A stretch of 33,998 nt of DNA from Mycobacterium kyorinense (GCF_001672775.1 NZ_LZKJ01000094.1:1-33998), one strand, 5' to 3'. Shown: positions 8,243-15,821, numbered from the stretch's first letter. The notes: generated by a model not told the origin, from the sequence alone. Numbers and translations are program-made.

Positions 8243-11200
8243 TTACAGGGTGCCTGTGTCGTAATACGGATCGCTCAGGCGGGCCTGACGGTGTGGAGGT
8301 GGGATAGAGCGCGGCGTGTTGGGCCACCAGCTGGCTTCGCGCAGGAGTGTGGCGATGGCGGGGACGGTGAGGGTGCGAACGAGGAATGTGTCGAGTAGGA
8401 GTCCGCAGCCGATGATGAGGCCGACTTGGATCATGATCGCGATGGAGCCGAACATCAGTCCGAACATGCTGGCGGCGAAGATGATTCCGGCCGAGGTGAT
8501 GACCGAGCCGGTGCGGGCGACGGTGCGCAGTACCCCTACGCGAATGTTGTGTTTGGATTCCTCCCGCAGCCGTGAGACGAGCAGCATGTTGTAGTCGGCG
8601 CCGACGGCTACCAGGATGATGAAAGCCAGCAACGGGACGGGCCAGGCGATTTCGTAGCCGAGTCCCCATTGGAAGACCAGCACTCCGATGCCCAGTGAGG
8701 CCAGGTAGTTCAGCACGACCGTCCCCAGCAGGTATAGCGGGGCGAGCAGGGCGCGCAAGAGCAGGATGAGGATGAGTCCGACGATGACCAGGGTGCTGAT
8801 GGCCAGTTGGGTGAAGTCAGCCGACAGGAGCCGTTGGATGTCGGAGTTGACGGCGGGGAACCCGGCAACGGCGATAGTGGCGTTGGCCAGGGTGGTGTTG
8901 GGGCGGGCGGTGTCGGCGGTCTCGACGATCTGGCGGGCGAGGGTGATCGCCTGCGCGCTGTAGGGGTCGTAGCTGGATTCGACGACAAAGCGGGCGGTTT
9001 TGCCATCGGGTGAGAGGAATTGTTTGGCAACGTCGGTGAATTGACGGTTATCGAAGGCACTGGCGGGCAGGTAGAAACCGCTCGCTGCGTCAGAGCCGGC
9101 GCTGGCGCGGGCCGAGTTCTGCAGTTGGGCGGCGACCTGGCCCATCCGAGCCAACATTTCGATGTTGCTGTCGGCCAGGGCGTGCACACCGGCGGCCAGC
9201 GCTTGCGCCCCGGAAGCGAGTTGGCCGACGCCCTCTTGGAGCCGGCCGATGTTGCCGGCCGGGTCCGCGGGATCACCCTGAGTTCCGAAGGCCTTGTCAA
9301 GTGCTGCGGCAGCGGCTTGTATGTCGGCAAGGGTGCCAGCAATGGTGGCGTCGGTGTCAGGGTTGTAGCGATCGCCGAGGGTGGCGACTTCGGTGAAGAA
9401 TCCGTTATCGCGCAAACTCACCAGGATCCGGACCTGGTTACGGATTTGCGCGCATTGCGGCGTGGTGGCACACCACTCGGAAGTGTTCAGGCCATCGACG
9501 AGGGGGGCCAGCACGGCGAGGGCGGTTTCGGCTTGATCCGCCCGCGACCGCAGCCCGGGGCCGGATTGGATGGCTTGGTCGACGGTGGGTGCGGAGGCCG
9601 AAAGTTCTTGCAGCAACGGTCGAGATGACCACAGCAGGGTGTCACCGGATTGGGCTCGGGCCAGTACGCCCGACAGCGGGGTCAAGATCGCGTGCAGGGC
9701 GGCATCGAGCTGGGCCAGGCCGCCAGCGAGTTGATCGGCGCCGTCGGTGAGTTGAGTGAGGTCGCCTTTTCGTGCGTCGCCATCGGCGACGGCGTCGGCC
9801 ATCTTGTCGCCGATCTGCCTGTTCTGCCAAGACAGTTGGGCTTGTTCGAGACGGGTGCCGGTGGGGCGGGTTATCCCGATGACTTTGGTGACCCCGGATA
9901 CTTGGGCGACCCGGGAGGCCATCTCGTCGAGGTCGGCCAGACCTTTGCTGGTGCGCATGTCGTCGGGGTTCTCCACGACGAGAAATTCGGTGATGACGAC
10001 GTCTTTGGGGAAGTGGCGATCCAGCAGTTGGTAACCCTGGTTGCTGGCGGTGGTGGCAGGCTGGCCTTTGCGGTCGTCGTAGCTGATCTTCATCGTGGTG
10101 GCGATGGCCGAGAGGGCCAGCAGGATCACCAGGCTCACGGCCAACAGTGGCACCGGCCGGCGGACCACCGCGACAGCGACACTGTTCCAGTAGCGGCGGG
10201 TTCGATCGGATTTCGGCTCGCCGATTCCACGGCGGGCGGCCAGCGCCAGCACCGGCGGCAACAGGGTCACGGTGGCCAGGAATCCGACCAGCACGGCGAC
10301 CGCGCAGGCCGGGCCGAGCCCGGCGAAAACACTGAGGCGAGCGAAAACCATGGCAAAAAAGGCCAGCGCAACGGTGGCCGCCGAGGCCAGGATCACGCGC
10401 CCGATGCTGGCGGTGGCATGAATGACGGCCTGATCGGCGGGGACATGTGCGCGGCGCTGTTCGTGGTAGCGGCTGATCAAAAACACCGTGTAGTCGGTGC
10501 CCGCCCCGAGCAGGATCACGGTCATGAACGCCACGGTGAACTGCGAGACGGGCATGCCGCTCTCGCCGAGGACAGACAGCACACCACGGCCGACGGCCAG
10601 GCTGACCCCGATCACCAGCAGGGGCAGCAAGGCGGTGAACACCGACCGGTAGACAATCAGCAGGATCAGTGCGATCAGCGCGGCGGTGGCGATCGAGATC
10701 AGCAGCAGGTCGTGTTCGGCGGCAGCGATCTGGTCGTTGAAGGTGGCCGCCGGGCCCGTCACGTGCACGGTCGTCGGTGAACCGGCGAATAAACCGGCGG
10801 CGATGTCGCGCACGGCTTGGACGGATTCGGCGGCCTTGGGGTCACCCAGGGTGCCGGCCACACCCACCGGCAGATACCAGGCTTTGCCGTCATTGCTGGT
10901 CGCATGCGCCGCGGTGACCGGGTCGGCGAGCAGATCTTGAACCAGCAAGACGTGGTCGGTATCGGCGCGCAGCTGCACCACCAACTGCTCATAGCGGTTG
11001 CGCACCGGCGCGGTTAAGCCGTCGGGGTCTTCCATCGCCACGACCAGCATCGTTTTGGAGCCCTGTTCACCGAAGGCCGCGCTCATGCGGTCCACGGTTT
11101 GAAACGACGCGGCGTCGCGGGGGATCAGGTTCACCGATTGCTGCCGTACCACCGTTTCCAGCTGCGGGAACACCAGTGCAAGCAGCACGGCGACGGCGAT

Positions 11201-11374
11201 CCAGCCGCCGATGACCAGTGCTTTATGACGCACCGTGAACCCGGCCAGTGTTGCTAACCGGCTGCTGTACTCACTGGATTGGCCCGGATCGGCCACCCCG
11301 TTGCGGGCCCGCACAGGCAGGGTTGCCGTGCCCGCACCGCCCGGGTTGTCCGCACTCACCGCGCCTGCGCCCAC
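8243..11374 (-). CDS. MmpL-family RND transporter (element cargo)
   Basis: A 1043-residue transporter of the mycobacterial MmpL (RND) family. TM1 lies at ~50-70 (ALVIGGWIAVAVLLALVF). A first periplasmic porter domain follows, then a membrane bundle with GTDYTVFLISRYHEQRR. The second porter domain contains long helical Ala/Gln-rich stretches. The C-terminal bundle carries the equivalent GADYNMLLVSRLREES. These Asp-Tyr pairs are the proton-relay residues of MmpL proteins. Members export lipids, siderophores or drugs using the proton gradient. No MmpS partner is encoded here. The gene starts 54 bases after the DUF6188-like gene on the same strand, and the pair is read from a promoter containing the shared blocks at 11904-11946. 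The TetR regulator at 12613 suggests inducible efflux. The substrate cannot be read from the sequence. Confidence 0.92.
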   Translation of the reverse strand: MGAGAVSADNPGGAGTATLPVRARNGVADPGQSSEYSSRLATLAGFTVRHKALVIGGWIAVAVLLALVFPQLETVVRQQSVNLIPRDAASFQTVDRMSAAFGEQGSKTMLVVAMEDPDGLTAPVRNRYEQLVVQLRADTDHVLLVQDLLADPVTAAHATSNDGKAWYLPVGVAGTLGDPKAAESVQAVRDIAAGLFAGSPTTVHVTGPAATFNDQIAAAEHDLLLISIATAALIALILLIVYRSVFTALLPLLVIGVSLAVGRGVLSVLGESGMPVSQFTVAFMTVILLGAGTDYTVFLISRYHEQRRAHVPADQAVIHATASIGRVILASAATVALAFFAMVFARLSVFAGLGPACAVAVLVGFLATVTLLPPVLALAARRGIGEPKSDRTRRYWNSVAVAVVRRPVPLLAVSLVILLALSAIATTMKISYDDRKGQPATTASNQGYQLLDRHFPKDVVITEFLVVENPDDMRTSKGLADLDEMASRVAQVSGVTKVIGITRPTGTRLEQAQLSWQNRQIGDKMADAVADGDARKGDLTQLTDGADQLAGGLAQLDAALHAILTPLSGVLARAQSGDTLLWSSRPLLQELSASAPTVDQAIQSGPGLRSRADQAETALAVLAPLVDGLNTSEWCATTPQCAQIRNQVRILVSLRDNGFFTEVATLGDRYNPDTDATIAGTLADIQAAAAALDKAFGTQGDPADPAGNIGRLQEGVGQLASGAQALAAGVHALADSNIEMLARMGQVAAQLQNSARASAGSDAASGFYLPASAFDNRQFTDVAKQFLSPDGKTARFVVESSYDPYSAQAITLARQIVETADTARPNTTLANATIAVAGFPAVNSDIQRLLSADFTQLAISTLVIVGLILILLLRALLAPLYLLGTVVLNYLASLGIGVLVFQWGLGYEIAWPVPLLAFIILVAVGADYNMLLVSRLREESKHNIRVGVLRTVARTGSVITSAGIIFAASMFGLMFGSIAIMIQVGLIIGCGLLLDTFLVRTLTVPAIATLLREASWWPNTPRSIPPPHRQARLSDPYYDTGTL

Positions 11375-11428
11375 GAAAGACGCTGCCGCCGGTCACAATG
11401 ACTCGGCTGCCGGCGATGACGAAGATCC

Positions 11429-11863
11429 TTAGTTGGGGGTCGTTGCACCGGCATTGTCGTCCTCGTCGTAGGGGATGTCATGGCGGACCACCTTGACCCT
11501 GCCGTGCGGCAGGCACGCCATGTAACCGTGGTGTTTGCCGTAGAGCTCCCAGGCGGTGGCGCGCTCGTTGGCGCTGACCTCGATGCGCAGGCCGTTGGAG
11601 AAGCTCAGGAGTAGCCGACCGGAATCGTCGTGGCATGCCTTCGTGCACACCGCACCCGCCAGATCCAGTAGCGGACGTTGGTGGGCGGCGACCTCGCGCG
11701 GGTCGATGAGCACTTCCTCGGCCGGAAACTCACCGCTAGCCGGCAGGGCAAGCCACAGCAGGCAACTGATGACTACCTCGTTGGCGTCATCAAAGCTCAA
11801 CACCAGATCACCCTGCAACGACATCCGCTGCACGGTGCAACCTTCGATCCACGTGGTGTACAT
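11429..11863 (-). CDS. DUF6188-like small cytoplasmic protein, cotranscribed with mmpL
   Basis: A 144-residue soluble protein without signal peptide or membrane segment. It begins with TTWIEGCTVQRMSLQGDLVLSF (spread over residues 3-24), contains a beta-rich core with GRLLLSFSNGLRIEVSAN and WELYGKHHGYMACLPHGRVKVV, and ends in an acidic tail. It resembles the small uncharacterised actinobacterial DUF6188 group; the match is from memory and moderate. It is the first gene of a two-gene unit with mmpL (54 bases apart). Its promoter region contains the three blocks also found upstream of the thioesterase and tetR genes. No function is known to me. Confidence 0.7.
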   Translation of the reverse strand: MYTTWIEGCTVQRMSLQGDLVLSFDDANEVVISCLLWLALPASGEFPAEEVLIDPREVAAHQRPLLDLAGAVCTKACHDDSGRLLLSFSNGLRIEVSANERATAWELYGKHHGYMACLPHGRVKVVRHDIPYDEDDNAGATTPN

Positions 11864-11903
11864 CGCGCACCTCCGTCGACGCCCAACCGGTCTGCACTGA
11901 AAT

Positions 11904-11946
11904 GGTACGGCAAGTAGCGCTGCGCTACTAGTAATAGCGTTACGGG
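11904..11946. promoter_or_regulatory. Candidate TetR operator upstream of the DUF6188-mmpL unit
   Basis: Three blocks are shared with the tetR/thioesterase intergenic region: GGTACGG (11904-11910), CGCTGCGCTAC (11918-11928) and CGTTACGGG (11938-11946). The middle block is part of a perfect inverted repeat AGTAGCG-CTG-CGCTACT (11913-11929). The spacing and order of blocks differ from the second site. Binding by the cargo TetR protein is inferred from repetition at exactly the two regulatory regions of the module. Confidence 0.6.
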
Positions 11947-11953
11947 TTGCGGG

Positions 11954-12511
11954 TCAGGATTCCGGATCGCTCGGCGCCCCGTTGTCCCCGAGCCGCCGAA
12001 GAAGATGTTCGAACGCTGCTACGTCGCCATAGGCGGCGAAGTGATCGGCGGTGACCACGACGAACACCGCATTTGCGGTGAATCGGGTGGCCCCCTCGGG
12101 GTCGGTGCCGGTTGCGCCGATGTGCAGCACGCGGCCTTCCCGGGAGGCAATGTGCGCGGTGATGCGGTGGGATCGATGCAGCACGACCGGCTGGAGGTAT
12201 TCGACGGTCAGGCTGCGTGTCACAGCGGGCGCGCCGGCAATCCACAGCGCGAACCCCAGCACGTCGTCGCAGGCGGCGGCGACCGCCCCGCCGTGCGCCA
12301 GACCGGGCGCGCCGACGTGGCGTTCGTCGAAAGTCACGTCCGCGTACACCGTGTCGCCGCTGCGGTAAACCACCAGCTGCAGACCGTGCGGATTCTGCGG
12401 TCCGCAACCCATACACGTCCGAGTATGTGCGGGCAGCAGCTCAGGCCGTGCCGCACCCGAGCGGCCGGACGCGACATCGTGATGCGGTGAGTGATCGGCC
12501 ACCAACGACAC
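11954..12511 (-). CDS. PaaI-type hotdog-fold acyl-CoA thioesterase (cargo)
   Basis: A 185-residue protein with a hotdog thioesterase domain. After a His/Ala-rich N-terminus comes CMGCGPQNPHGL, a motif seen in many actinobacterial hotdog thioesterases. Then follow VTFDERHVGAPGLAHGGAVAAACDD, the HGG-A active-site helix of the PaaI type, and the strands TRSLTVEYLQPVVLHRSHRITAHI. Such enzymes hydrolyse acyl-CoA thioesters. Placed between an MmpL lipid/drug transporter unit and a TetR regulator, it may act on an acyl substrate of the module; that is inference. It is divergent from tetR and lies upstream of the DUF6188 gene on the same strand. The GTG at 12511 is taken as start; a GTG at 12502 is an alternative. 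Confidence 0.85.
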   Translation of the reverse strand: MSLVADHSPHHDVASGRSGAARPELLPAHTRTCMGCGPQNPHGLQLVVYRSGDTVYADVTFDERHVGAPGLAHGGAVAAACDDVLGFALWIAGAPAVTRSLTVEYLQPVVLHRSHRITAHIASREGRVLHIGATGTDPEGATRFTANAVFVVVTADHFAAYGDVAAFEHLLRRLGDNGAPSDPES

Positions 12512-12529
12512 CTTCGGTACACATAGTTT

Positions 12530-12564
12530 CGCTGCGCTACCGTTGGTACGGTACCCGTTACGGG
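12530..12564. promoter_or_regulatory. Candidate TetR operator between the thioesterase and tetR genes
   Basis: The 101-bp divergent intergenic region contains CGCTGCGCTAC (12530-12540), GGTACGGTACC (12545-12555, symmetrical around its centre) and CCCGTTACGGG (12554-12564, a perfect 11-bp palindrome). The same three blocks occur upstream of the DUF6188-mmpL unit. A divergent TetR operator is the usual arrangement for autoregulated TetR pairs. Confidence 0.62.
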
Positions 12565-12612
12565 CGGTGACGCGGGTAATTGGTCGGGAATCTGGAATGA
12601 GGCGAGGGGTGA

Positions 12613-13308
12613 GTGGGTGTGAGCAGCGAGCAGGTACCGCCGGTGCCCGATGACGACGATATTGACCCCCGCCGGACCCGGTCGCGCAACCGCTTGCTCG
12701 ACGCCGCGACCGCGCTGCTCAGCAGCGGTGGCATCGAAGCCGTCACCATCGAGGCGGTCACCAAAGCTTCCAAGGTGGCCCGCACCACCCTCTACCGCCA
12801 TTTCGGCAGCTCATCGCAGTTGCTCGCGGCCACCTTCGAGCGACTCTTACCTCAAGTAACCCCACCCGGGCCGGCCAGTGGGACATTGCGCGAACGACTC
12901 ATCGAACTGCTCACCCGACAGTCTGCGCTGTTCGCCGACGCCCCAGCACACATCACCATGCTGGCCTGGCTCGCCCTGGGCCCGACCACAATCGATCACG
13001 CCAGCACCGAACATGCCCCGCAGGCGCTGCGAGCGCGGGTCATCAACCAATACCGGCAGCCCTTCGACGCCATCCTGCAAGACATTGAGGCCGCTGCTGA
13101 ATTCGACGGCCTGGACCCGGATCTCGCACTGTGCCAACTCATCGGACCACTCGCGTTCGCACGAATGACCGGCCTGCGATCCATCACCGCACACGACTGC
13201 GCCCGCATCGTCGACGACTTCCTGGCCACTCACCGGACCCAGGAAGCCCAATCCGCAGTTCCACAGCCCGACGGTCAAAGGGGCACAGACGACAACCGCC
13301 CGGGGTGA
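12613..13308 (+). CDS. TetR-family transcriptional regulator of the MmpL module
   Basis: A 231-residue regulator. The N-terminal TetR DNA-binding domain (residues ~20-75) reads RSRNRLLDAATALLSSGGIEAVTIEAV, then the recognition part TKASKVARTTLYRHFGSSSQLL. The C-terminal ligand/dimer domain contains LLTRQSALFADAPAHITML and a Trp-Leu-rich helix. It is divergent from the thioesterase gene and likely represses both that promoter and its own, plus the DUF6188-mmpL promoter, through the shared blocks. Start GTG at 12613 or GTG at 12619 are both possible; GAGGGGTGAG lies just upstream. A CCCGGG-loop-CCCGGG repeat at 13299-13321 overlaps its stop and could weakly terminate transcription. Confidence 0.9.
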   Translation: MGVSSEQVPPVPDDDDIDPRRTRSRNRLLDAATALLSSGGIEAVTIEAVTKASKVARTTLYRHFGSSSQLLAATFERLLPQVTPPGPASGTLRERLIELLTRQSALFADAPAHITMLAWLALGPTTIDHASTEHAPQALRARVINQYRQPFDAILQDIEAAAEFDGLDPDLALCQLIGPLAFARMTGLRSITAHDCARIVDDFLATHRTQEAQSAVPQPDGQRGTDDNRPG

Positions 13309-13416
13309 GCCCTCTCCCGGGGCGCAATCAGTGCAACCGGGCAGGCGACAGGAGAAACGGGCCGGGATGGCAGCCGCGCAATCCCTAGGCGGGCACACCG
13401 TGCGATTCAATCGTTC

Positions 13417-13453
13417 CCGATTAGGCTGATCGGCACGGGACGCACCTAATCGG
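13417..13453. repeat. Perfect 9-bp inverted repeat near the right end of the element
   Basis: CCGATTAGG (13417-13425) and CCTAATCGG (13445-13453) are perfect inverted copies separated by 19 bases. They lie about 36-70 bases from the right end, and share TAATC with the left-end TTAATCA copies. The region 13309-13481 otherwise holds no gene. A recombinase or TnpC binding role is likely but inferred. Confidence 0.55.
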
Positions 13454-13459
13454 TAACAG

Positions 13460-14476
13460 TCATACACACATGCTCGCGACACCAGATAAGACCGCCGCGG
13501 CGAGCTGGCTGTGCAGCGCACCGCGGTCGAGGCCACCGAGCGCGCCCAACGCTTCCAACCGGGCCGGCACCTCGCCCGGGCTATTGGCATGCACGGTGCC
13601 TGCGCCACCGTCATGGCCGGTGTTGAGCGCGGCCAGCAGGTCGACCACCTCGGCGCCTCTGACCTCTCCGACCACGATGCGGTCGGGACGCATCCGCAGC
13701 GCCTGCCGAACCAGCTGACGCAGCGTCACTTCGCCGGCGCCTTCGATATTGGCGCATCGCGCGACCAGCTTGACCAGGTGCGGATGCGCGGGCGCGAGCT
13801 CGGCGGCGTCCTCGACACACACGATGCGCTCACAATGTGACACCGCACCGAGCATCGCCGCCAACAGCGTGGTTTTGCCCGCCCCGGTACCGCCGGACAC
13901 CAGAAACGCCAGCCGGGCGGCAATGACTTCGCCGAGCAGCGCGGCGGCGTGCGGCGCAATGGCGCCCGCGGCGGTCAGCGCCGCCAGATCCTGAGTGGCG
14001 GGACGCAACACCCGCAACGACAGGCAGGTGCCGCCGTCGGCGATGGGCGGCAACACGGCGTGCAGCCGCACCGCAATGCCCGCGGCGCCCACGCCGGTCA
14101 GCTGGCCGTCCACCCACGGTTGGGCGTCATCGAGCCGGCGACCGGCGGCCAACGCCAACCGCTGCGCCAACCGTCGCACATCCGCGTCGTCGGCGAAGCG
14201 GACAGCGCTGCGCCGCAATCCGTTGCCGTCGTCGACCCAGACCGCGTCCGGCGCGGTGACCAGAACATCGGTAGTGCCGTCGGCGCACAACAGCGGCTCG
14301 AGGATTCCGGCACCGGTCAACTCGGTCTGCAGCATCCGAAGGTTGCTCAGCACCTCGGTGTCGCCGAGCACCCCGCCCGACTCGGCGCGGATCGCCTCGG
14401 CCACCGCAGCGGGCCGCAGCGGAGCGGGTTCTGCGGCCAGCCGCTCACGCACCCGGTCGATGAGCGAACCGGTCAT
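13460..14476 (-). pseudogene. tadA: 5' part of tadA ATPase (Rv3659c ortholog), truncated by the insertion
   Basis: The frame encodes 338 residues of a TadA/VirB11-type secretion ATPase. The N-terminal domain contains the VLSNLRMLQTEL region and GTTDVLVTAPDAVWVDDG. The ATPase core has Walker A GGTGAGKTT (near residue 195), CVEDAAEL (the Asp box), the Walker B region RIVVGEVRGAEV, and GGAGTVHANSP (the His box). Only bases 13490-14476 (329 codons) are host sequence. The last nine codons (LSGVASMCV) come from the transposon end. The missing 58 codons lie at 1916-2092. The core motifs survive but the C-terminal domain is gone, so function is doubtful. The ATG at 14476 overlaps the ssd TGA (ATGA). 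Confidence 0.92.
13482..13495. repeat. Right attachment site of the element (recombinase arm plus core)
   Basis: CCAGATAA (13482-13489) is followed by GACCGC (13490-13495) and then uninterrupted tadA coding sequence. GACCGC reads in tadA as Ala-Val on the minus strand and restores AAAVQV when joined to 2092. In an excised circle this end and the left end would form CCAGATAA-N6-TTATCAG, a typical tyrosine-recombinase crossover site. Confidence 0.75.
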
Positions 14477-15555
14477 GCTGCGCGGGCTTCGCTGTCGCCT
14501 GCCGGCAGGACTGTCAGAACTCGTCGCGCGGCCGTCGCCAGCGCAGATCGGGGGCGCAACGGCAGGCCGCCGTGTTCGAGTTGCGCGGCAAGCCGCGGCT
14601 GGGCGCGCATCGACGCCAGCAGCGGCACGCCAGTGATGTGGGCGATCTCACCGGCCCGCAGCCCGCCCGGCGACGGGCCCCGCACCACCAGTCCGATATT
14701 GGGATTGATGGCCGCGAGTACCGGGGCGAGCGTCGCGGTCGCCGCGCAGGCCCGGACATCGCACGGGCTGATCACGACGACGAGATCGGCGGCATCCAGG
14801 GCGGTTTGGGCGGCGTCGGTCAACCGCCGGGGCACGTCGCAGACGACGGTCGCACCGCCGCGCCGGCCGGCATCGACGACGGCGTTGACCGCCCCGGGCT
14901 CCAGGTCGTGGTCGCGCCGCGTGCCCGAAAGCATGCTGATCCCGCGGTGGCGCGGCAGCGCCTCGCGCACCGCCGCCCAATGCAGCCGCCCGCCCTGCAA
15001 CGCCACGTCCGGCCAGCGCAACCCGGCGGTGTTCTCGCCGCCGAGCAGCAGATCAATGCCTCCGCTCCACGGGTCGAGATCGAGCAGCAGCGGCTCGGCG
15101 GCGCTGTAGGCCAGCGCGGCGGCGAACAGTGAGGCACCGGCGCCGCCGCAGCCGCCAATAACGGCGACGGCCCGCCCTTGACCCTGGCCACCGCGTCGCG
15201 ATTCGCCGGCCTCGGCGAGCTCGCAGACCAGCTCATCTTCGTGCGCGGGTAGCGCCAGGACGTGCTGGGCGCCGACCTGGACCGCCGCCGCCCAGGTGTC
15301 GGGCGCCGGTTCGCTGTCGGTCAGCACGACGACGTGGGCGCGCCGCGGCAGTGCACTGCGCACGCAACGCCGCGCTGCCGTCGCGTCGAGCAACACCGCT
15401 GCGGCGGCCGACCACGCTTTGCGGCTCACCGGCGAACCGTCGCGGACATGGACCACCCGCACGCCGACAGCGGCGCCGACCCGGTCCACTTCGTCACGCA
15501 GGTGAGGTTCGGCCACCAGCGCCAGCACACCGGTGACACCAGTTGTCGCAGCCAC
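14473..15555 (-). CDS. ssd: Septum-site-determining-like P-loop ATPase Ssd (Rv3660c ortholog)
   Basis: A 360-residue MinD/CpaE-like protein. The N-terminal receiver-like part contains RDEVDRVGAAVGVRVVHV. The ATPase part has a deviant Walker A, GGCGGAGASLFAAALA, where the usual GKT lysine/serine pattern is changed. LLLDLDPWSGGIDLLLGG and VVCDVPRRLTDAAQTALDAADLVVVISP follow, then GLVVRGPSPGGLRAGEIA. In M. tuberculosis the protein is linked to septum regulation, and its position at the head of the tad operon fits CpaE-type pilus localisation. I chose the GTG at 15555, giving about the ortholog's length; an upstream frame extends through the 6C RNA region but has no family residues. Its TGA overlaps the tadA ATG. 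Confidence 0.87.
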   Translation of the reverse strand: MAATTGVTGVLALVAEPHLRDEVDRVGAAVGVRVVHVRDGSPVSRKAWSAAAAVLLDATAARRCVRSALPRRAHVVVLTDSEPAPDTWAAAVQVGAQHVLALPAHEDELVCELAEAGESRRGGQGQGRAVAVIGGCGGAGASLFAAALAYSAAEPLLLDLDPWSGGIDLLLGGENTAGLRWPDVALQGGRLHWAAVREALPRHRGISMLSGTRRDHDLEPGAVNAVVDAGRRGGATVVCDVPRRLTDAAQTALDAADLVVVISPCDVRACAATATLAPVLAAINPNIGLVVRGPSPGGLRAGEIAHITGVPLLASMRAQPRLAAQLEHGGLPLRPRSALATAARRVLTVLPAGDSEARAA

Positions 15556-15687
15556 CCGCTCACCGTGCCTGGCGGCGTCCCGGGGGCGCCAGCGGCAAAC
15601 CGCGATCTGTGGACAAAGTCGGATCTGTGCGCAAACCGGCCGGCGCGGATGTCGAAGAAGTATTGCCGCCCGATGGGCCAACCCGGC

Positions 15688-15784
15688 AAAAGGGACGACC
15701 CCCGCCAGGGGGGGAGGAGGCGAGGGTCGTCGTGTATCAGCCCCGGGGGGTCGGGCTGATCCACCCTCGGCACAAAGCCGAGTA
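15688..15784 (-). ncRNA. 6C small RNA (B11 / ncRv13660c)
   Basis: Minus-strand RNA in the ssd-HAD intergenic region, the same locus as B11 in M. tuberculosis. Hairpin 1 has stem ATCAGCCC/GGGCTGAT (15736-15760) with a loop containing six Cs. Hairpin 2 has stem GACGACCC/GGGTCGTC (15694-15731), extended by CGCC/GGCG, with a loop containing seven Cs. A TTTT run follows (15691-15688), so hairpin 2 also terminates the transcript. Two stem-loops with C-rich loops define the 6C family; the loops can pair with G-rich ribosome-binding regions of target mRNAs. The 5' end is placed from the -10 element, giving about 97 nt. Confidence 0.9.
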
Positions 15785-15790
15785 CCGCTT

Positions 15791-15821
15791 ACTATACACA
15801 CGACAGGGCTATTGGGCGCAA
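15791..15821 (-). promoter_or_regulatory. Promoter of the 6C RNA
   Basis: On the minus strand TTGCGC (15821-15816) and TATAGT (15796-15791) are separated by 19 bases. The -10 matches the SigA consensus well; the spacer is slightly long. Transcription would start near 15784, giving an RNA of the expected ~95 nt. Confidence 0.65.

Larger units (their letters stand above)
2099..13489. mobile_element. Tn554-type site-specific transposon (11.4 kb) inserted in tadA
   Basis: The element has five lines of support. Host tadA is interrupted at a single point and reconstitutes exactly when the segment is removed. The segment encodes two tandem tyrosine recombinases and a small TnpC-like protein with overlapping ends, the TnpA/TnpB/TnpC set of the Tn554 family. 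Both ends show short facing arms, TTATCAG at 2099-2105 and CCAGATAA at 13482-13489. The bases flanking the arms are unequal 6-bp cores, CGCGCG (2093-2098) and GACCGC (13490-13495), with no target duplication. Reconstruction makes GACCGC the native host core, leaving CGCGCG as the core brought from a previous site, the pattern known for Tn554. Cargo flanks tnpABC on both sides: an unknown protein plus ImmA/IrrE on the left, and a TetR-MmpL module on the right. Confidence 0.88.

Noticed and set aside
8172..8669. Long minus-strand frame rich in Arg and His
   Set aside because: It overlaps the mmpL gene in another frame and has the Arg/Pro/His composition of a GC-rich shadow frame; no family motif.
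9020..10780. Long open plus-strand frames opposite mmpL
   Set aside because: They lie antisense to a complete MmpL gene, and their Gly/Asp/His repeats follow from codon bias of the MmpL strand.
13299..13321. Strong terminator after tetR
   Set aside because: The CCCGGG arms give only a 6-bp stem with an 11-base loop and no T run, so it is not listed as a feature.
13460..13489. Natural short C-terminus of tadA (LSGVASMCV)
   Set aside because: Its last nine codons are transposon sequence, and the real C-terminus is intact at 1916-2092.
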